From Solwaraspora sp. WMMA2056 (GTDB lineage: Bacteria; Actinomycetota; Actinomycetes; Mycobacteriales; Micromonosporaceae), in NCBI RefSeq assembly GCF_030345095.1, contig NZ_CP128360.1, forward strand, positions 4,526,001 to 4,590,000: a stretch of 64,000 nucleotides of DNA, read 5' to 3'. Position 1 is the first letter of the stretch, and the number at the start of each line of letters is the position of its first letter. The translations under genes were made by a program, and so were the position numbers. The notes under the pieces are model-generated. The model was not told where the DNA came from and ran no database searches. It worked only from the letters and a program-made list of their open reading frames with translations. Below, in pieces: positions 17,402 to 25,671 of this stretch.

Positions 17402-17586
17402 CGGTGGGCTCCAGGTGGTAGGTGGATCCCGGGTGTTTTCTCCGGGTTGCCCCGCCGGCCACGACCGCCGTGCCGGCCATGACCGCCACCGGCCGCAGGC
17501 GCGGCGGGCATCGACGGATGGCCATGGTGCGGCAGGATGGTCCCGGGCGGTGCCGCCCGGGACCGACGACCACTGCCGGAGATACC

Positions 17587-18747
17587 GTGACCATCGACGT
17601 TCACCCGTACGCCACTGGGACCGACCGGTTCGCCGTACCGGCCGGCCTGGAGACCCCGAACCTGCTGCTCGACCTCGACGTGCTGGAACGCAATCTCGAC
17701 GAGATGGCCGGGCACTGCCGGCTGCACCAGGTCGCGCTGCGCCCGCACGCCAAGACGCACCGGGTGCCGCAGTTGGCCCGGCTGCAGCTCGACCATGGTG
17801 CCGACGGCATCTGTGTGGCCAAACTCGGCGAGGCGGAGGCGTTCGCCGCCGCCGGCGTGTCCCGGATGACGGTGGCGTACCCGCTGGTCGGCACGGACAA
17901 GGCGCAGCGTGCGGTACAGCTGGCCCGCCGGTGCGAGCTGACCGTCGGTACCGACAGCGTGGCCGGTGCGCGTACCCTCAGTGACGCCTTCGTGGCCGCC
18001 GGCCGGCTGTTGGACGTGTTGCTGATGGTCGACAGCGGCTTCGGTCGCTGCGGGGTGGCTCCGGCCGACGCGGCACGCGTGGCCTGGGACGTCGCCGAAC
18101 TTCCCGGCGTACGACTGACCGGGGTGATGACCTTCGAAGGGTCGGTGTACGGGGCGGTCGACCGGGCCGACCTCGTCGCCCGGTCCCGCGCGGCGGCCGC
18201 CACCACGCTGGCGGCGGCCGAGGCGATCCGGGCCGCCGGGCTGAGCCTGTCGACGGTCTCGCTCGGTTCGTCCGCGGCGGCCCGTACCGTCGTCGCGGAG
18301 CCGGGGGTGACCGAGGTCCGGCCCGGTGTCTACGCCTTCAACGATCTCGGGCAGATCGCGCTCGGCAACGCCACGGTCGCCACCTGCGCGGTGCGGGTGC
18401 TGGCCACCGTGGTCAGCCATCCCGCGCCTGACCGGGCCTGCATCGACGCGGGGTCGAAGTCGCTGGGCCTCGACGGGCTGCCGGCGACGGGGCGGGCCGC
18501 CGACTACCCGGGGTACGGGCTGCTGGCCGACCTGCCGGGCTGGCGCATCGTGCGACTGTCCGAGGAGCACGGTTGGCTGCGGTGGGCCGGGTCGGGCGAG
18601 CCGGTCCCACTGGCGGTCGGTCAGCGGGTGCAGGTCGTCCCTAACCATGTCTGCATGGTCTTCGCCGGGTTGGGCGAGGTGACGGCGCTGCGTGGCGGCG
18701 AGGTGGCGGCCGTCTGGCCGACGATCGGGCCGGGGGCGTCGCGGTGA
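17587..18747 (+). CDS. D-threonine aldolase / alanine-racemase-fold PLP enzyme
   Basis: A 386-residue fold-type III PLP enzyme. The PLP lysine is in RPHAKTH near residue 49, placed as in low-specificity D-threonine aldolases. The C-terminal metal-binding segment PNHVCMVF holds a conserved His and Cys, and a PGVYAFND loop precedes it. It would cleave D-threonine-type beta-hydroxy-D-amino acids to glycine and an aldehyde, or act on a related D-amino acid. The GTG start is supported by a GGAG site; the longer open frame upstream is rejected for lack of family similarity. It is probably the first gene of a unit with the following SUMF1-like gene (50-bp gap). Confidence 0.9.
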   Translation: MTIDVHPYATGTDRFAVPAGLETPNLLLDLDVLERNLDEMAGHCRLHQVALRPHAKTHRVPQLARLQLDHGADGICVAKLGEAEAFAAAGVSRMTVAYPLVGTDKAQRAVQLARRCELTVGTDSVAGARTLSDAFVAAGRLLDVLLMVDSGFGRCGVAPADAARVAWDVAELPGVRLTGVMTFEGSVYGAVDRADLVARSRAAAATTLAAAEAIRAAGLSLSTVSLGSSAAARTVVAEPGVTEVRPGVYAFNDLGQIALGNATVATCAVRVLATVVSHPAPDRACIDAGSKSLGLDGLPATGRAADYPGYGLLADLPGWRIVRLSEEHGWLRWAGSGEPVPLAVGQRVQVVPNHVCMVFAGLGEVTALRGGEVAAVWPTIGPGASR

Positions 18748-18797
18748 CCGGCTGACCCTGTGCGCCGGCGTGCGTGCGCCGGTGCCAACGTTGTCGG

Positions 18798-19490
18798 ATG
18801 GACGATCCCGTGGCGGCCACCCTGGTGCGGGTCCCGGCCGGCCGGGTCGCCCTGTCGGACCGTCGCACCCGGTCCCAATGGACCGTCGAGGTCGCCGACT
18901 TTCACCTCGGCGAGGCAGCGGTGACCGAAGGCCAGTACCGCGCCGTCGTCGGCACCGGTCCGGTCGGCACCGTCGGTGGCGGCGGGTCGAGCGACGCCGA
19001 CAGCCGGTTGCCGATGGTCGAGGTCTCCTGGTGGGACGCGGTGCGGTTCTGCAACGCGCTGTCGGAGCGCGCCGGCCTGCCGCCGACCTACCGGGTCGAC
19101 GTCGCCGCCGGGCGGATCGAGTGGGACACCGGTGCCGCCGGCTACCGGCTGCCGACCGAGGCCGAGTGGGAGTACGCCTGCCGGGCCGGCACCAGCGGCC
19201 CCCGGTACGGGCCGATCGACGAGATCGCCTGGTACCGGGACAACTCCGGGGACCGTCGCCGTCCGGTCGGTGGTCGGCGGCCCAACCCGTGGGGTCTGTA
19301 CGACATGATCGGCAACGTCTGGGACTGGTGCTGGGACCACTACGACCCTCAGGTGTACGGCGACTACCGGGTGCTGCGCGGTGGCGGCTGGGCCGACCCA
19401 CACTGGAGTTGCCGGGCCTCGGTCCGCCGGCGCAGCCACCCCGCGTACGCCATCGACGACGTCGGCTTCCGGGTGGCCCGCGCGGCGTGA
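18798..19490 (+). CDS. SUMF1/formylglycine-generating-enzyme-like protein, lacking the paired active cysteines
   Basis: A 230-residue FGE-sulfatase domain protein. The C-type-lectin-like core is recognisable by RLPTEAEWEYACRAG, NPWGLYDMIGNVWDW and VLRGGGW. True formylglycine-generating enzymes carry two cysteines just after the GGSW-type motif; here only one (SCRASVRR) is present. Oxidation of a sulfatase cysteine is therefore unlikely and no sulfatase gene is nearby. Related proteins hydroxylate or oxidise small substrates, as in ergothioneine synthesis. Start chosen at ATG 18798. Confidence 0.8.
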   Translation: MDDPVAATLVRVPAGRVALSDRRTRSQWTVEVADFHLGEAAVTEGQYRAVVGTGPVGTVGGGGSSDADSRLPMVEVSWWDAVRFCNALSERAGLPPTYRVDVAAGRIEWDTGAAGYRLPTEAEWEYACRAGTSGPRYGPIDEIAWYRDNSGDRRRPVGGRRPNPWGLYDMIGNVWDWCWDHYDPQVYGDYRVLRGGGWADPHWSCRASVRRRSHPAYAIDDVGFRVARAA

Positions 19491-19513
19491 TCCGGCCCAC
19501 TGCCGGCGTAGGC

Positions 19514-19550
19514 GTCGGTGCCGCCGGGTCGGCTACCCGGCGGCACCGAC
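19514..19550. terminator. Bidirectional hairpin terminator
   Basis: A perfect 16-bp inverted repeat (19514-19529 and 19535-19550) with a five-base loop, between the convergent SUMF1-like gene and the CapD/PglF-like gene. The right arm overlaps the last codons of the latter. Confidence 0.75.
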
Positions 19551-21479
19551 CCCGCTGTTCGTGCTCACCGACGCGCCCGGGTCCGCGTCGATGGCCGGTC
19601 CACCGGCCGGTCCGGCGCCGGTGCCGGCCCGGTGGACGGACCGACCCGCGCCGGTGGGCACCGGCGCGGGTGCGCAGAGCGCCGCGAGGTCGTCGACCAG
19701 GTCGTCGCTGCGCCCGTACGGGTCGAGCAGGTGCACGTGGACCGGGTCGAGGGCGGGCACGGCCACCTGGGAGATCAGCGGGTGCAGAGGTCGGGTGTCC
19801 TGCTCGCCGGCACCGAGCAGGTCCTCGTGCAGCTTCTCGCCGGGGCGCAGTCCGGTGTAAATGATCTTCACCGGGTTGTCGTACTGCTCGGCGATGGTCC
19901 GGGCGACGTCGGCGATGCGGACCGGCTCGCCCATGTCCAGCACCAGGGCCTCACCGCCCCGGCCGATCGCCGCTGCCTGGATGACCAGTTGCACGGCCTC
20001 CTGGATGGTCATGAAGTACCGGGTGACCTCGGGGTCGGTGACCGTGATCGGCTTGCCGGCGGCGGCCTGGGCCATGAAGGCGTGCAGGACCGACCCTCGG
20101 CTACCGAGCACGTTGCCGAACCTGACGCTGAGGAAGGTCCCCTCGTTGGCGCCGGCGGCGAACGCGGTCAGCCGTTCGGTGATCCGCTTGGAGTAGCCGA
20201 GGACACTGGTCGGGTCGGCGGCCTTGTCGGTGGAGATGTTGACGAACCGCTCCACCGAACGGCACGCCTCCAGCAACGTCTGGGTGCCCCAGACGTTGGT
20301 CTTCACCGCTTCGCCCGGATGACGCTCCAACAGGGTGAGGTGTTTGAGCGCGGCGGCGTGGAAGACCACCTCCGGGCGCCGGCTCCGCATGATCTGCCGG
20401 ACGGTGTCGCTGTCGCGCAGGTCGGCCAGGATCAGGTCGGGGCTGTCCAGCAGGGCCCGGCCGCGCAGCGACAGCTGTACGGCGTGCAAGGCGGACTCGT
20501 CGCGGTCGAGCATCATCAGCTCGCCCGGCTGGAACCGCATGATCTGCCGGCACAGCTCGGAACCGATGGACCCACCGGCCCCGGTGACCAGCACCCGTTT
20601 GCCGGTCAGGTAGCCGGCGATGGTGTCCAGGTCGGTCTCGATCTGGTGCCGGCCGAGCAGGTCACGCAGGTCGGGATCGCGTAGGTCGGTGACGGCGGGC
20701 GCGTTCTCCAGCAGTTCGCTGACCGACGGGACCACCTTGAACCGCGCACCGGCCCGGTGGGCGAGCTGGCGGATCTCGCGGATGAGAGCGGCGTCGGCGT
20801 TGGCGACCGCGGAGACGACAGTGGTGGCACCGGTACGGGCGGCGACCGCCGGGATGTCGTGCCGGCCGCCGAGCACCGGTACGCCGTGCAGCCACAGCTG
20901 CCGTTTGGCCGGGTCGTCGTCGAGCAGCCCGACCGGCAGGTACCGCCCACCCGGCTCGTCGAGCATCGCCCGCAGCAGCGAGGCGCCGGCGGCACCGGCA
21001 CCGAACAGCAGCACCCGCTGGGTGTGCCGCCCGACGGGCCGCCGGCGGCGTTCGTGGCGCAGCCGCCGCAGGTACCGCACGCCCAGCATCTGGGTCAGGG
21101 CCAGGCAGCCGCCGACCAGCGGCGCGCTGGCCGGTACCGGCCGTTGCGGTGCCGCCAGGTCGGCCAGGAGCAGCACCCCGATGGTGGCCAGCACGCAGCG
21201 CGACACGGCCCAGACCTCGTCGAAGCTGCCCAGCGGGTAGCGGTCGCGGTAGAGGTAGCTCAGGTGCGAGGCGGCGGTGTGCAGCACGACCGCCGCGAGG
21301 ATCGCCAGCACGAGTCCGTTGAGGTGGATACCGGCGATGGCGAACTCGTAGCGGGTCCAGACGGCGACGACCAGCCCGATGCTCCAGGCGGCGAGGTCGG
21401 CCAGCCATAGTGGCGCGACGGCGCGGTCGCGAGGGCGCCGGGCCGTGGCGTCGTCGGTGAGTCGGGTCGATGGCTCCAT
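19533..21479 (-). CDS. CapD/PglF-type membrane nucleotide-sugar 4,6-dehydratase
   Basis: A 648-residue long-form FlaA1/CapD protein. Four membrane segments (about 28-140) precede a CoA-binding-like Rossmann domain (GAGAAG near 160-165). The catalytic extended SDR domain follows, with GAGGSIG at 300-306, NISTDKA at 414-420 and GYSKR at 428-432. Such enzymes convert UDP-GlcNAc to the 4-keto-6-deoxy sugar (PglF), the first step towards diacetyl-bacillosamine and related sugars. The C-terminal 60 residues are low complexity. Start at ATG 21479; the frame is open to 21611 without family support. It is divergent from the Wzz-BY-kinase gene. Confidence 0.92.
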   Translation of the reverse strand: MEPSTRLTDDATARRPRDRAVAPLWLADLAAWSIGLVVAVWTRYEFAIAGIHLNGLVLAILAAVVLHTAASHLSYLYRDRYPLGSFDEVWAVSRCVLATIGVLLLADLAAPQRPVPASAPLVGGCLALTQMLGVRYLRRLRHERRRRPVGRHTQRVLLFGAGAAGASLLRAMLDEPGGRYLPVGLLDDDPAKRQLWLHGVPVLGGRHDIPAVAARTGATTVVSAVANADAALIREIRQLAHRAGARFKVVPSVSELLENAPAVTDLRDPDLRDLLGRHQIETDLDTIAGYLTGKRVLVTGAGGSIGSELCRQIMRFQPGELMMLDRDESALHAVQLSLRGRALLDSPDLILADLRDSDTVRQIMRSRRPEVVFHAAALKHLTLLERHPGEAVKTNVWGTQTLLEACRSVERFVNISTDKAADPTSVLGYSKRITERLTAFAAGANEGTFLSVRFGNVLGSRGSVLHAFMAQAAAGKPITVTDPEVTRYFMTIQEAVQLVIQAAAIGRGGEALVLDMGEPVRIADVARTIAEQYDNPVKIIYTGLRPGEKLHEDLLGAGEQDTRPLHPLISQVAVPALDPVHVHLLDPYGRSDDLVDDLAALCAPAPVPTGAGRSVHRAGTGAGPAGGPAIDADPGASVSTNSGVGAAG

Positions 21480-21569
21480 TCCAGCCCCGTTCAGTCGGCA
21501 GCGCCCGTGGCGTCCGGCGGCGTGCTCTGGTCTCGTCCACTGACTACTGACAGCAGCAGCAATGCCACT

Positions 21570-21586
21570 ATTTGACCAGAAATAGC
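21570..21586 (+). promoter_or_regulatory. AT-rich promoter motif in the capD/wzz divergent gap
   Basis: Reads ATTTGACCAGAAATAGC, embedded in an interrupted palindrome CTATTT-6-AAATAG (21568-21585). It lies 70 bases before the Wzz-BY-kinase start and 90 bases before the dehydratase start. It matches the element at 29610-29626 at 13 of 17 positions, suggesting a shared regulator or promoter class for the glycan genes. Confidence 0.45.
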
Positions 21587-21656
21587 CTGTTGACGCCGTA
21601 GATTGGTACAAGATGGTGCTGACTATGACGTAGCGGAATTTCGGGAGGCCGTACCG

Positions 21657-23123
21657 ATGGAACTGCGGGACTACTTCGACGCGGTGCGGAAACGGTGGCT
21701 CTGGGTGATAGCGGCGATGACCGTCACGGTGGGCGTCGCGGTCGTCGTCAACGTGCGGGCGACCCCGCAGTACGCCACCTCCGTGACGTTCTTCGTCTCG
21801 ACCTCCAGCGCCCAGGGGGTGACCGACGCCTACCAGGGCGGACTGTTCTCCCAGCAGCGCGTCAAGTCCTACAGCGGGCTACTGGCCAGCGACCGGCTCG
21901 CCGACACCGTGGTGAACCGGCACAGCCTCGGGCTGACCGCCGGGGAGGTGCAGGCCCGGATCAGCGCCCGCCCGGTGCCCGACACCGTCCTGTTGCAGGC
22001 GACCGTCACGGACAGTTCGCCGAACCGGTCGGAGCGCATCGCCACGGCGATCGCCGGAGAGTTCGTCGACCTGGTCCAGCGGCTGGAGACCTCACCCGGC
22101 GCCGACCGCCCGGCGGTCAAGGTCGAGGTCGTCTCCGGGCCGCTGCTCAATCCCACCCCGGTCTCGCCCCAACCGGTCCGCAACGTCGCACTGGGTCTGC
22201 TGCTGGGCCTGCTGGCCGGCGTCGGTCTCGCGCTGCTGCGCGGCCTGCTGGACAACACCGTACGCAGCGTCGAACAGATCCAGGAGGTGACCGCCGCACC
22301 GCTGCTGGGCACCATCCCGCTGGACAGCACCGCCCGTCGGGAACCGCTCATCATCGGCCGGCAGACCCACTCCCCGCGCGCGGAGTCGTTCCGCCAGCTG
22401 CGGACCAACCTGCAGTTCGCCGACGTCGACAAGCCGATCCGCAGCCTCCTGGTGACCAGCGCGATGCCGGAGGAGGGCAAGACCACCACCGCCACCAACC
22501 TGGCGCTGACCTTCGCCGAGGCAGGCAGCTCGGTGGTGCTCGTCGAAGCCGACCTGCGCCGGCCGCAGGCCACCTCCTACCTGGACATGGAGGGCGCCGT
22601 CGGTCTGACGAACGTCCTCGCCGGGCACGCCGAGCTCGACGACGTGCTGCAGCCCTGGGGCGACAGCGGGATGACCCTGCTGCCCAGTGGGTTCATCCCG
22701 CCGAATCCGAGCGAACTGCTCGGCTCCCAGCAGATGGCGGACCTGCTGACCAGTCTCCGGTCGCGGTTCGACATCGTGATCGTGGACACCGCGCCGCTGG
22801 TGCCGGTGACCGACGCGGCGCCGATCGCCGCGCAGGTCGACGGTGCCATCCTGGTGGGCCGCTGCGCCAAGACCACCGAGGCGCACCTGCGTGCCGCCAC
22901 GGCCGCGTTGCGGGCGGTGGATGCCCGGCTGCTCGGCTGCGTACTGAACATGACGCCGCACCGCAGCGGCTCCCACCACTACTACTACAACGACCGCGGC
23001 CGCGGCCGGCGCGGCAGCCGTACGTCGGCTCCGGCCCGCCAGCGGCAGGCCGCCGTCGACACCGCCGTGCCGGTCGCCGATCAGCCGACGCCGACCGGTG
23101 GCGCCGCCGTCAAGGCTTCATGA
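21657..23123 (+). CDS. Fused polysaccharide co-polymerase and bacterial tyrosine kinase (Wzz-BY-kinase)
   Basis: A 488-residue protein controlling glycan chain length. Two membrane helices (about 13-32 and 176-196) bracket an extracytoplasmic Wzz domain. A cytoplasmic BY-kinase domain follows with Walker A at 268-280 (Lys275), Walker A' VLVEADLRRPQ and Walker B DIVIVDTAP. A tail with three consecutive tyrosines (442-444) is a likely autophosphorylation cluster. Actinobacterial relatives have both halves in one chain, as here. The ATG has a GGGAGG site eight bases upstream. The phosphatase that would reverse its phosphorylation is encoded convergently and overlaps it by 14 bp. Confidence 0.93.
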   Translation: MELRDYFDAVRKRWLWVIAAMTVTVGVAVVVNVRATPQYATSVTFFVSTSSAQGVTDAYQGGLFSQQRVKSYSGLLASDRLADTVVNRHSLGLTAGEVQARISARPVPDTVLLQATVTDSSPNRSERIATAIAGEFVDLVQRLETSPGADRPAVKVEVVSGPLLNPTPVSPQPVRNVALGLLLGLLAGVGLALLRGLLDNTVRSVEQIQEVTAAPLLGTIPLDSTARREPLIIGRQTHSPRAESFRQLRTNLQFADVDKPIRSLLVTSAMPEEGKTTTATNLALTFAEAGSSVVLVEADLRRPQATSYLDMEGAVGLTNVLAGHAELDDVLQPWGDSGMTLLPSGFIPPNPSELLGSQQMADLLTSLRSRFDIVIVDTAPLVPVTDAAPIAAQVDGAILVGRCAKTTEAHLRAATAALRAVDARLLGCVLNMTPHRSGSHHYYYNDRGRGRRGSRTSAPARQRQAAVDTAVPVADQPTPTGGAAVKAS

Positions 23124-23700
23124 TGAGGTCCAACATCGTGTCGACCGTCAGACTGATCTGCCGGGCACAGCCCCGGAAGTCGTCGAGCGGTCGCCGCACC
23201 GGGTCGGCGAGGTCGTCGGCCTCCGCGGAGACCGGCTGGACCCGCCCACGTGCGGCGGCGGCGTCCCGCACCAGGGCGCGCGCCCGGTCGACCAGGTCCG
23301 GCTGCGCCGGCCCGGTCGCGGCGGGCACCGCGCGGGCCAGCCGGCCGAACTGGCGGACGGTGAAGGTCCGACCCACGGTACGTGGCGCCAACGCCACGCA
23401 GTGCGCCCGGTGCCGTCGACTCGCGGTCAGGATCAGATCCGCGTCCTCGAGCATGGCCGCCTCCACCTGCCGACTGACGAACCCGGTCGGATCGGCCTGG
23501 CGTTCCCGTAGCACGGTCTCGGTGTGTGGGTGCATCGGGTGGGCGACCAACGCATGGGTGCCGGCGCTGTGGGTGACGAAGACCGTCGCGTCGGGCCCCA
23601 ACCGGGTGGCGAACTCGTGCCGGGCCAGCCGTTCGGCCATCGGCGACCGGCAGATGTTGGCCCGACACACGAACAGGGTGGTGAACCGGTTAGTGGACAT
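23110..23700 (-). CDS. Low-molecular-weight protein tyrosine phosphatase
   Basis: A 196-residue LMW-PTP. The P-loop VCRANICRSP supplies the nucleophilic Cys12 and Arg18. A DDLADP segment near residue 160 supplies the general-acid aspartate before proline, and a C-terminal helix follows. It should dephosphorylate the tyrosine tail of the neighbouring BY-kinase, a pairing known from Wzb/Wzc and CpsB/CpsD systems. It is convergent with the kinase gene, so its expression is not simply coupled. It is slightly longer than the usual 150-160 residues because of an insertion before the DP loop. Confidence 0.92.
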   Translation of the reverse strand: MSTNRFTTLFVCRANICRSPMAERLARHEFATRLGPDATVFVTHSAGTHALVAHPMHPHTETVLRERQADPTGFVSRQVEAAMLEDADLILTASRRHRAHCVALAPRTVGRTFTVRQFGRLARAVPAATGPAQPDLVDRARALVRDAAAARGRVQPVSAEADDLADPVRRPLDDFRGCARQISLTVDTMLDLIMKP

Positions 23701-23823
23701 TCTCGCAACCAGCCATTCTGATCGGCCGTCGACCGCCCGGACGGGCGGGTGGCCGCCGCCGTCCGTCCGGCCGCGACCCGGTCAGCCTAGCGTCCGATTG
23801 GCCCGGTTCGGTGGAGCACCACG

Positions 23824-24978
23824 ATGACCGGGCAGATCCATCTGTCGGCGCCGGACGTCACCGGACTCGAGGAGGAGTTCCTGGTCGCGGCGGTGCGGTC
23901 CGGCTGGGTGGCACCGACCGGCCCGGACGTCGACGCCTTCGAGCGGGAAATGGCGCAGCGGGTCGGGGTGCGGGACGCGGTCGCCGTCAACGCCGCTACG
24001 TCCGGGCTGCACCTGGCGTTGCTGGCACTCGGCGTCGGCCCTAGTCACGCGGTCGTGGTGCCGACGATGACGTTCGCCGCCGCCGCGAACGCGGTCGCCT
24101 ACACCGGGGCCGAGCCGGTCTTCGTCGACTGCGAGCCGTCGACCGGCAACATCGACGTCACGCTGCTGGCCGAGCTGCTCGCCCGGCGAACCCCGCACCG
24201 GCCGCCGGTCCGGGCGGTGATCGCGGTCGACATGTTCGGTCGCTGCGCCGACTACGACACCCTGCTGCCGTTGTGCGCGCGCCACGGGGTTCCGGTCGTG
24301 GAGGACGCGGCGGAGGCTGTCGGGGCGACCCTGGCGGGCCGTCCGGCGGGCGGGTTCGGCCGGGTCGGTGTCTTCTCCTTCAACGGCAACAAGATAATGA
24401 CCACCTCGGGCGGTGGCATGGTACTCACCGACGACGTCGAGCTGGCCCGGCGCTGCCGGTACCTGGCCAGCCAGGCCCGCCAACCGGTGCCGCACTACGA
24501 ACACACCGAGGTCGGCTACAACTACCGGCTCAGCAACCTGCTCGCCGCGTTGGGCCGGGCCCAGCTGCGTCGGTTGGACTCGATGATCGACCGCCGCCGG
24601 GAGACCCGGGCCCGGTACGCGAAGACCTTCGCCGACGTCGCCGGAGTGCGACTGCTCGGTGCCACCGGGGACGCGCCGGACCAGGGCAGCAACGCCTGGC
24701 TCACCGTTGTCGTGGTGGACCGGCCGACGGCCGGCTGGGCGGCTGCCGACCTCGGTCGCTACCTCGCCGACCACCGGATCGAGACCCGTCCGGTGTGGAA
24801 ACCGATGCATCAGCAGCCGGTCTTCGCCGACGCCCGGCGGGTACTCACCGGGGCCGCCGACCGGCTGTTCGCCACCGGACTGGCACTGCCGAGTGGCTCG
24901 GCGCTCAGCGACGGCCAGATCGACCGCGTGCTGGCTGCCATCGACGCGTTCCTCGACGGCGACCGGAGCCCCCGGTGA
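23824..24978 (+). CDS. DegT/DnrJ/EryC1 sugar aminotransferase (PglE-like)
   Basis: A 384-residue fold-type I PLP enzyme. The Schiff-base lysine is Lys190 in FSFNGNKIMTTSGGG, the sequence style of UDP-4-keto-6-deoxy-GlcNAc aminotransferases (PglE, LegC, PseC) rather than of antibiotic-sugar enzymes. EDAAEA provides the pyridine-contacting Asp. It would add an amino group to C4 of the product of the CapD/PglF-like dehydratase, using glutamate. The stop overlaps the start of the acetyltransferase gene by GTGA, supporting sequential action. Confidence 0.92.
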   Translation: MTGQIHLSAPDVTGLEEEFLVAAVRSGWVAPTGPDVDAFEREMAQRVGVRDAVAVNAATSGLHLALLALGVGPSHAVVVPTMTFAAAANAVAYTGAEPVFVDCEPSTGNIDVTLLAELLARRTPHRPPVRAVIAVDMFGRCADYDTLLPLCARHGVPVVEDAAEAVGATLAGRPAGGFGRVGVFSFNGNKIMTTSGGGMVLTDDVELARRCRYLASQARQPVPHYEHTEVGYNYRLSNLLAALGRAQLRRLDSMIDRRRETRARYAKTFADVAGVRLLGATGDAPDQGSNAWLTVVVVDRPTAGWAAADLGRYLADHRIETRPVWKPMHQQPVFADARRVLTGAADRLFATGLALPSGSALSDGQIDRVLAAIDAFLDGDRSPR

Positions 24979-25631
24979 GCGCCCGGGACCTGGTGATCGT
25001 CGGCTGTGGTGGGCACGGCCGGGAGGTGTTCGGCATCGTCGCGGCGATCAACGCCGCCGGCGCGACACCCCGCTGGCGCGTCGTCGGTTTCGTCGACGAC
25101 GATCCGTCGCCGACGAACAAGGCCCGGGTGGATCGGCTCGGCGTACCACTGCTGGGCGCCCTCAACTGGCTCACCGCCCACGACGCGCCACCGGCGTACG
25201 TCCTGGGCGTCGGCGCGCCGACGTCCCGGCAGGCGCTCGATCGGCGGATCGCCGCCGCCACGGCGCGGCGGCTGCGCGCCGCGACCCTGATCCACCCGGG
25301 CGCCACCGTCGGCCCGGACAGCACGCTCGGTGCCGGCGTCGTGCTGTTCGCCGGCTCCCGGGTCACCACCAACGTCACCCTCGGCCGGCACGTACATCTG
25401 AACCAGAACAGTGTGGTCGGCCACGACACGACGGTGGGTGACCACTGTTCGGTCAATCCGCTGGCGGCGGTCTCCGGTGACTGCCAGGTGGCCGAGGCGG
25501 TCCTGATCGGGACGACGGCGGCGGTGCTGCAAGGGCTGCGCGTCGGCGCGGGCGCGACTGTCGGCGCCGGGGCCTGCGTCGTGCGCGACGTGCCGGCCGG
25601 CGCGGTCGTCAAAGGGGTCCCCGCGCGATGA
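24975..25631 (+). CDS. PglD-like UDP-4-amino-sugar N-acetyltransferase
   Basis: A 218-residue acetyltransferase with the NeuD/PglD architecture. The N-terminal half is Rossmann-like (VIVGCGGHGREV), with DDDP near 41. A left-handed beta-helix of hexapeptide repeats runs from about residue 105. The likely catalytic histidine is His150 in the NQNSVVGHDT segment, equivalent to the PglD active-site His. It would acetylate the C4 amine made by the preceding aminotransferase with acetyl-CoA. Start is the GTG overlapping the previous stop; much longer open frames upstream are antisense-type artefacts. Confidence 0.92.
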   Translation: MSARDLVIVGCGGHGREVFGIVAAINAAGATPRWRVVGFVDDDPSPTNKARVDRLGVPLLGALNWLTAHDAPPAYVLGVGAPTSRQALDRRIAAATARRLRAATLIHPGATVGPDSTLGAGVVLFAGSRVTTNVTLGRHVHLNQNSVVGHDTTVGDHCSVNPLAAVSGDCQVAEAVLIGTTAAVLQGLRVGAGATVGAGACVVRDVPAGAVVKGVPAR

Positions 25632-25671
25632 CGGACCCCGGGGTGGACAGTCAGCGAGTACGGAAGGGTCA

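Noticed and set aside
17101-19500. A 799-codon minus-strand open frame
   Set aside because: Antisense to the D-threonine aldolase-like and SUMF1-like genes, and composed of arginine/proline-rich low-complexity sequence.
19533-25631. Possible Pgl phage-defence or N-glycosylation (PglB) system because of Pgl-like names
   Set aside because: The genes match Campylobacter-type sugar enzymes, not the phage growth limitation genes. No oligosaccharyltransferase, kinase-methylase or phosphatase set of a defence system is present.
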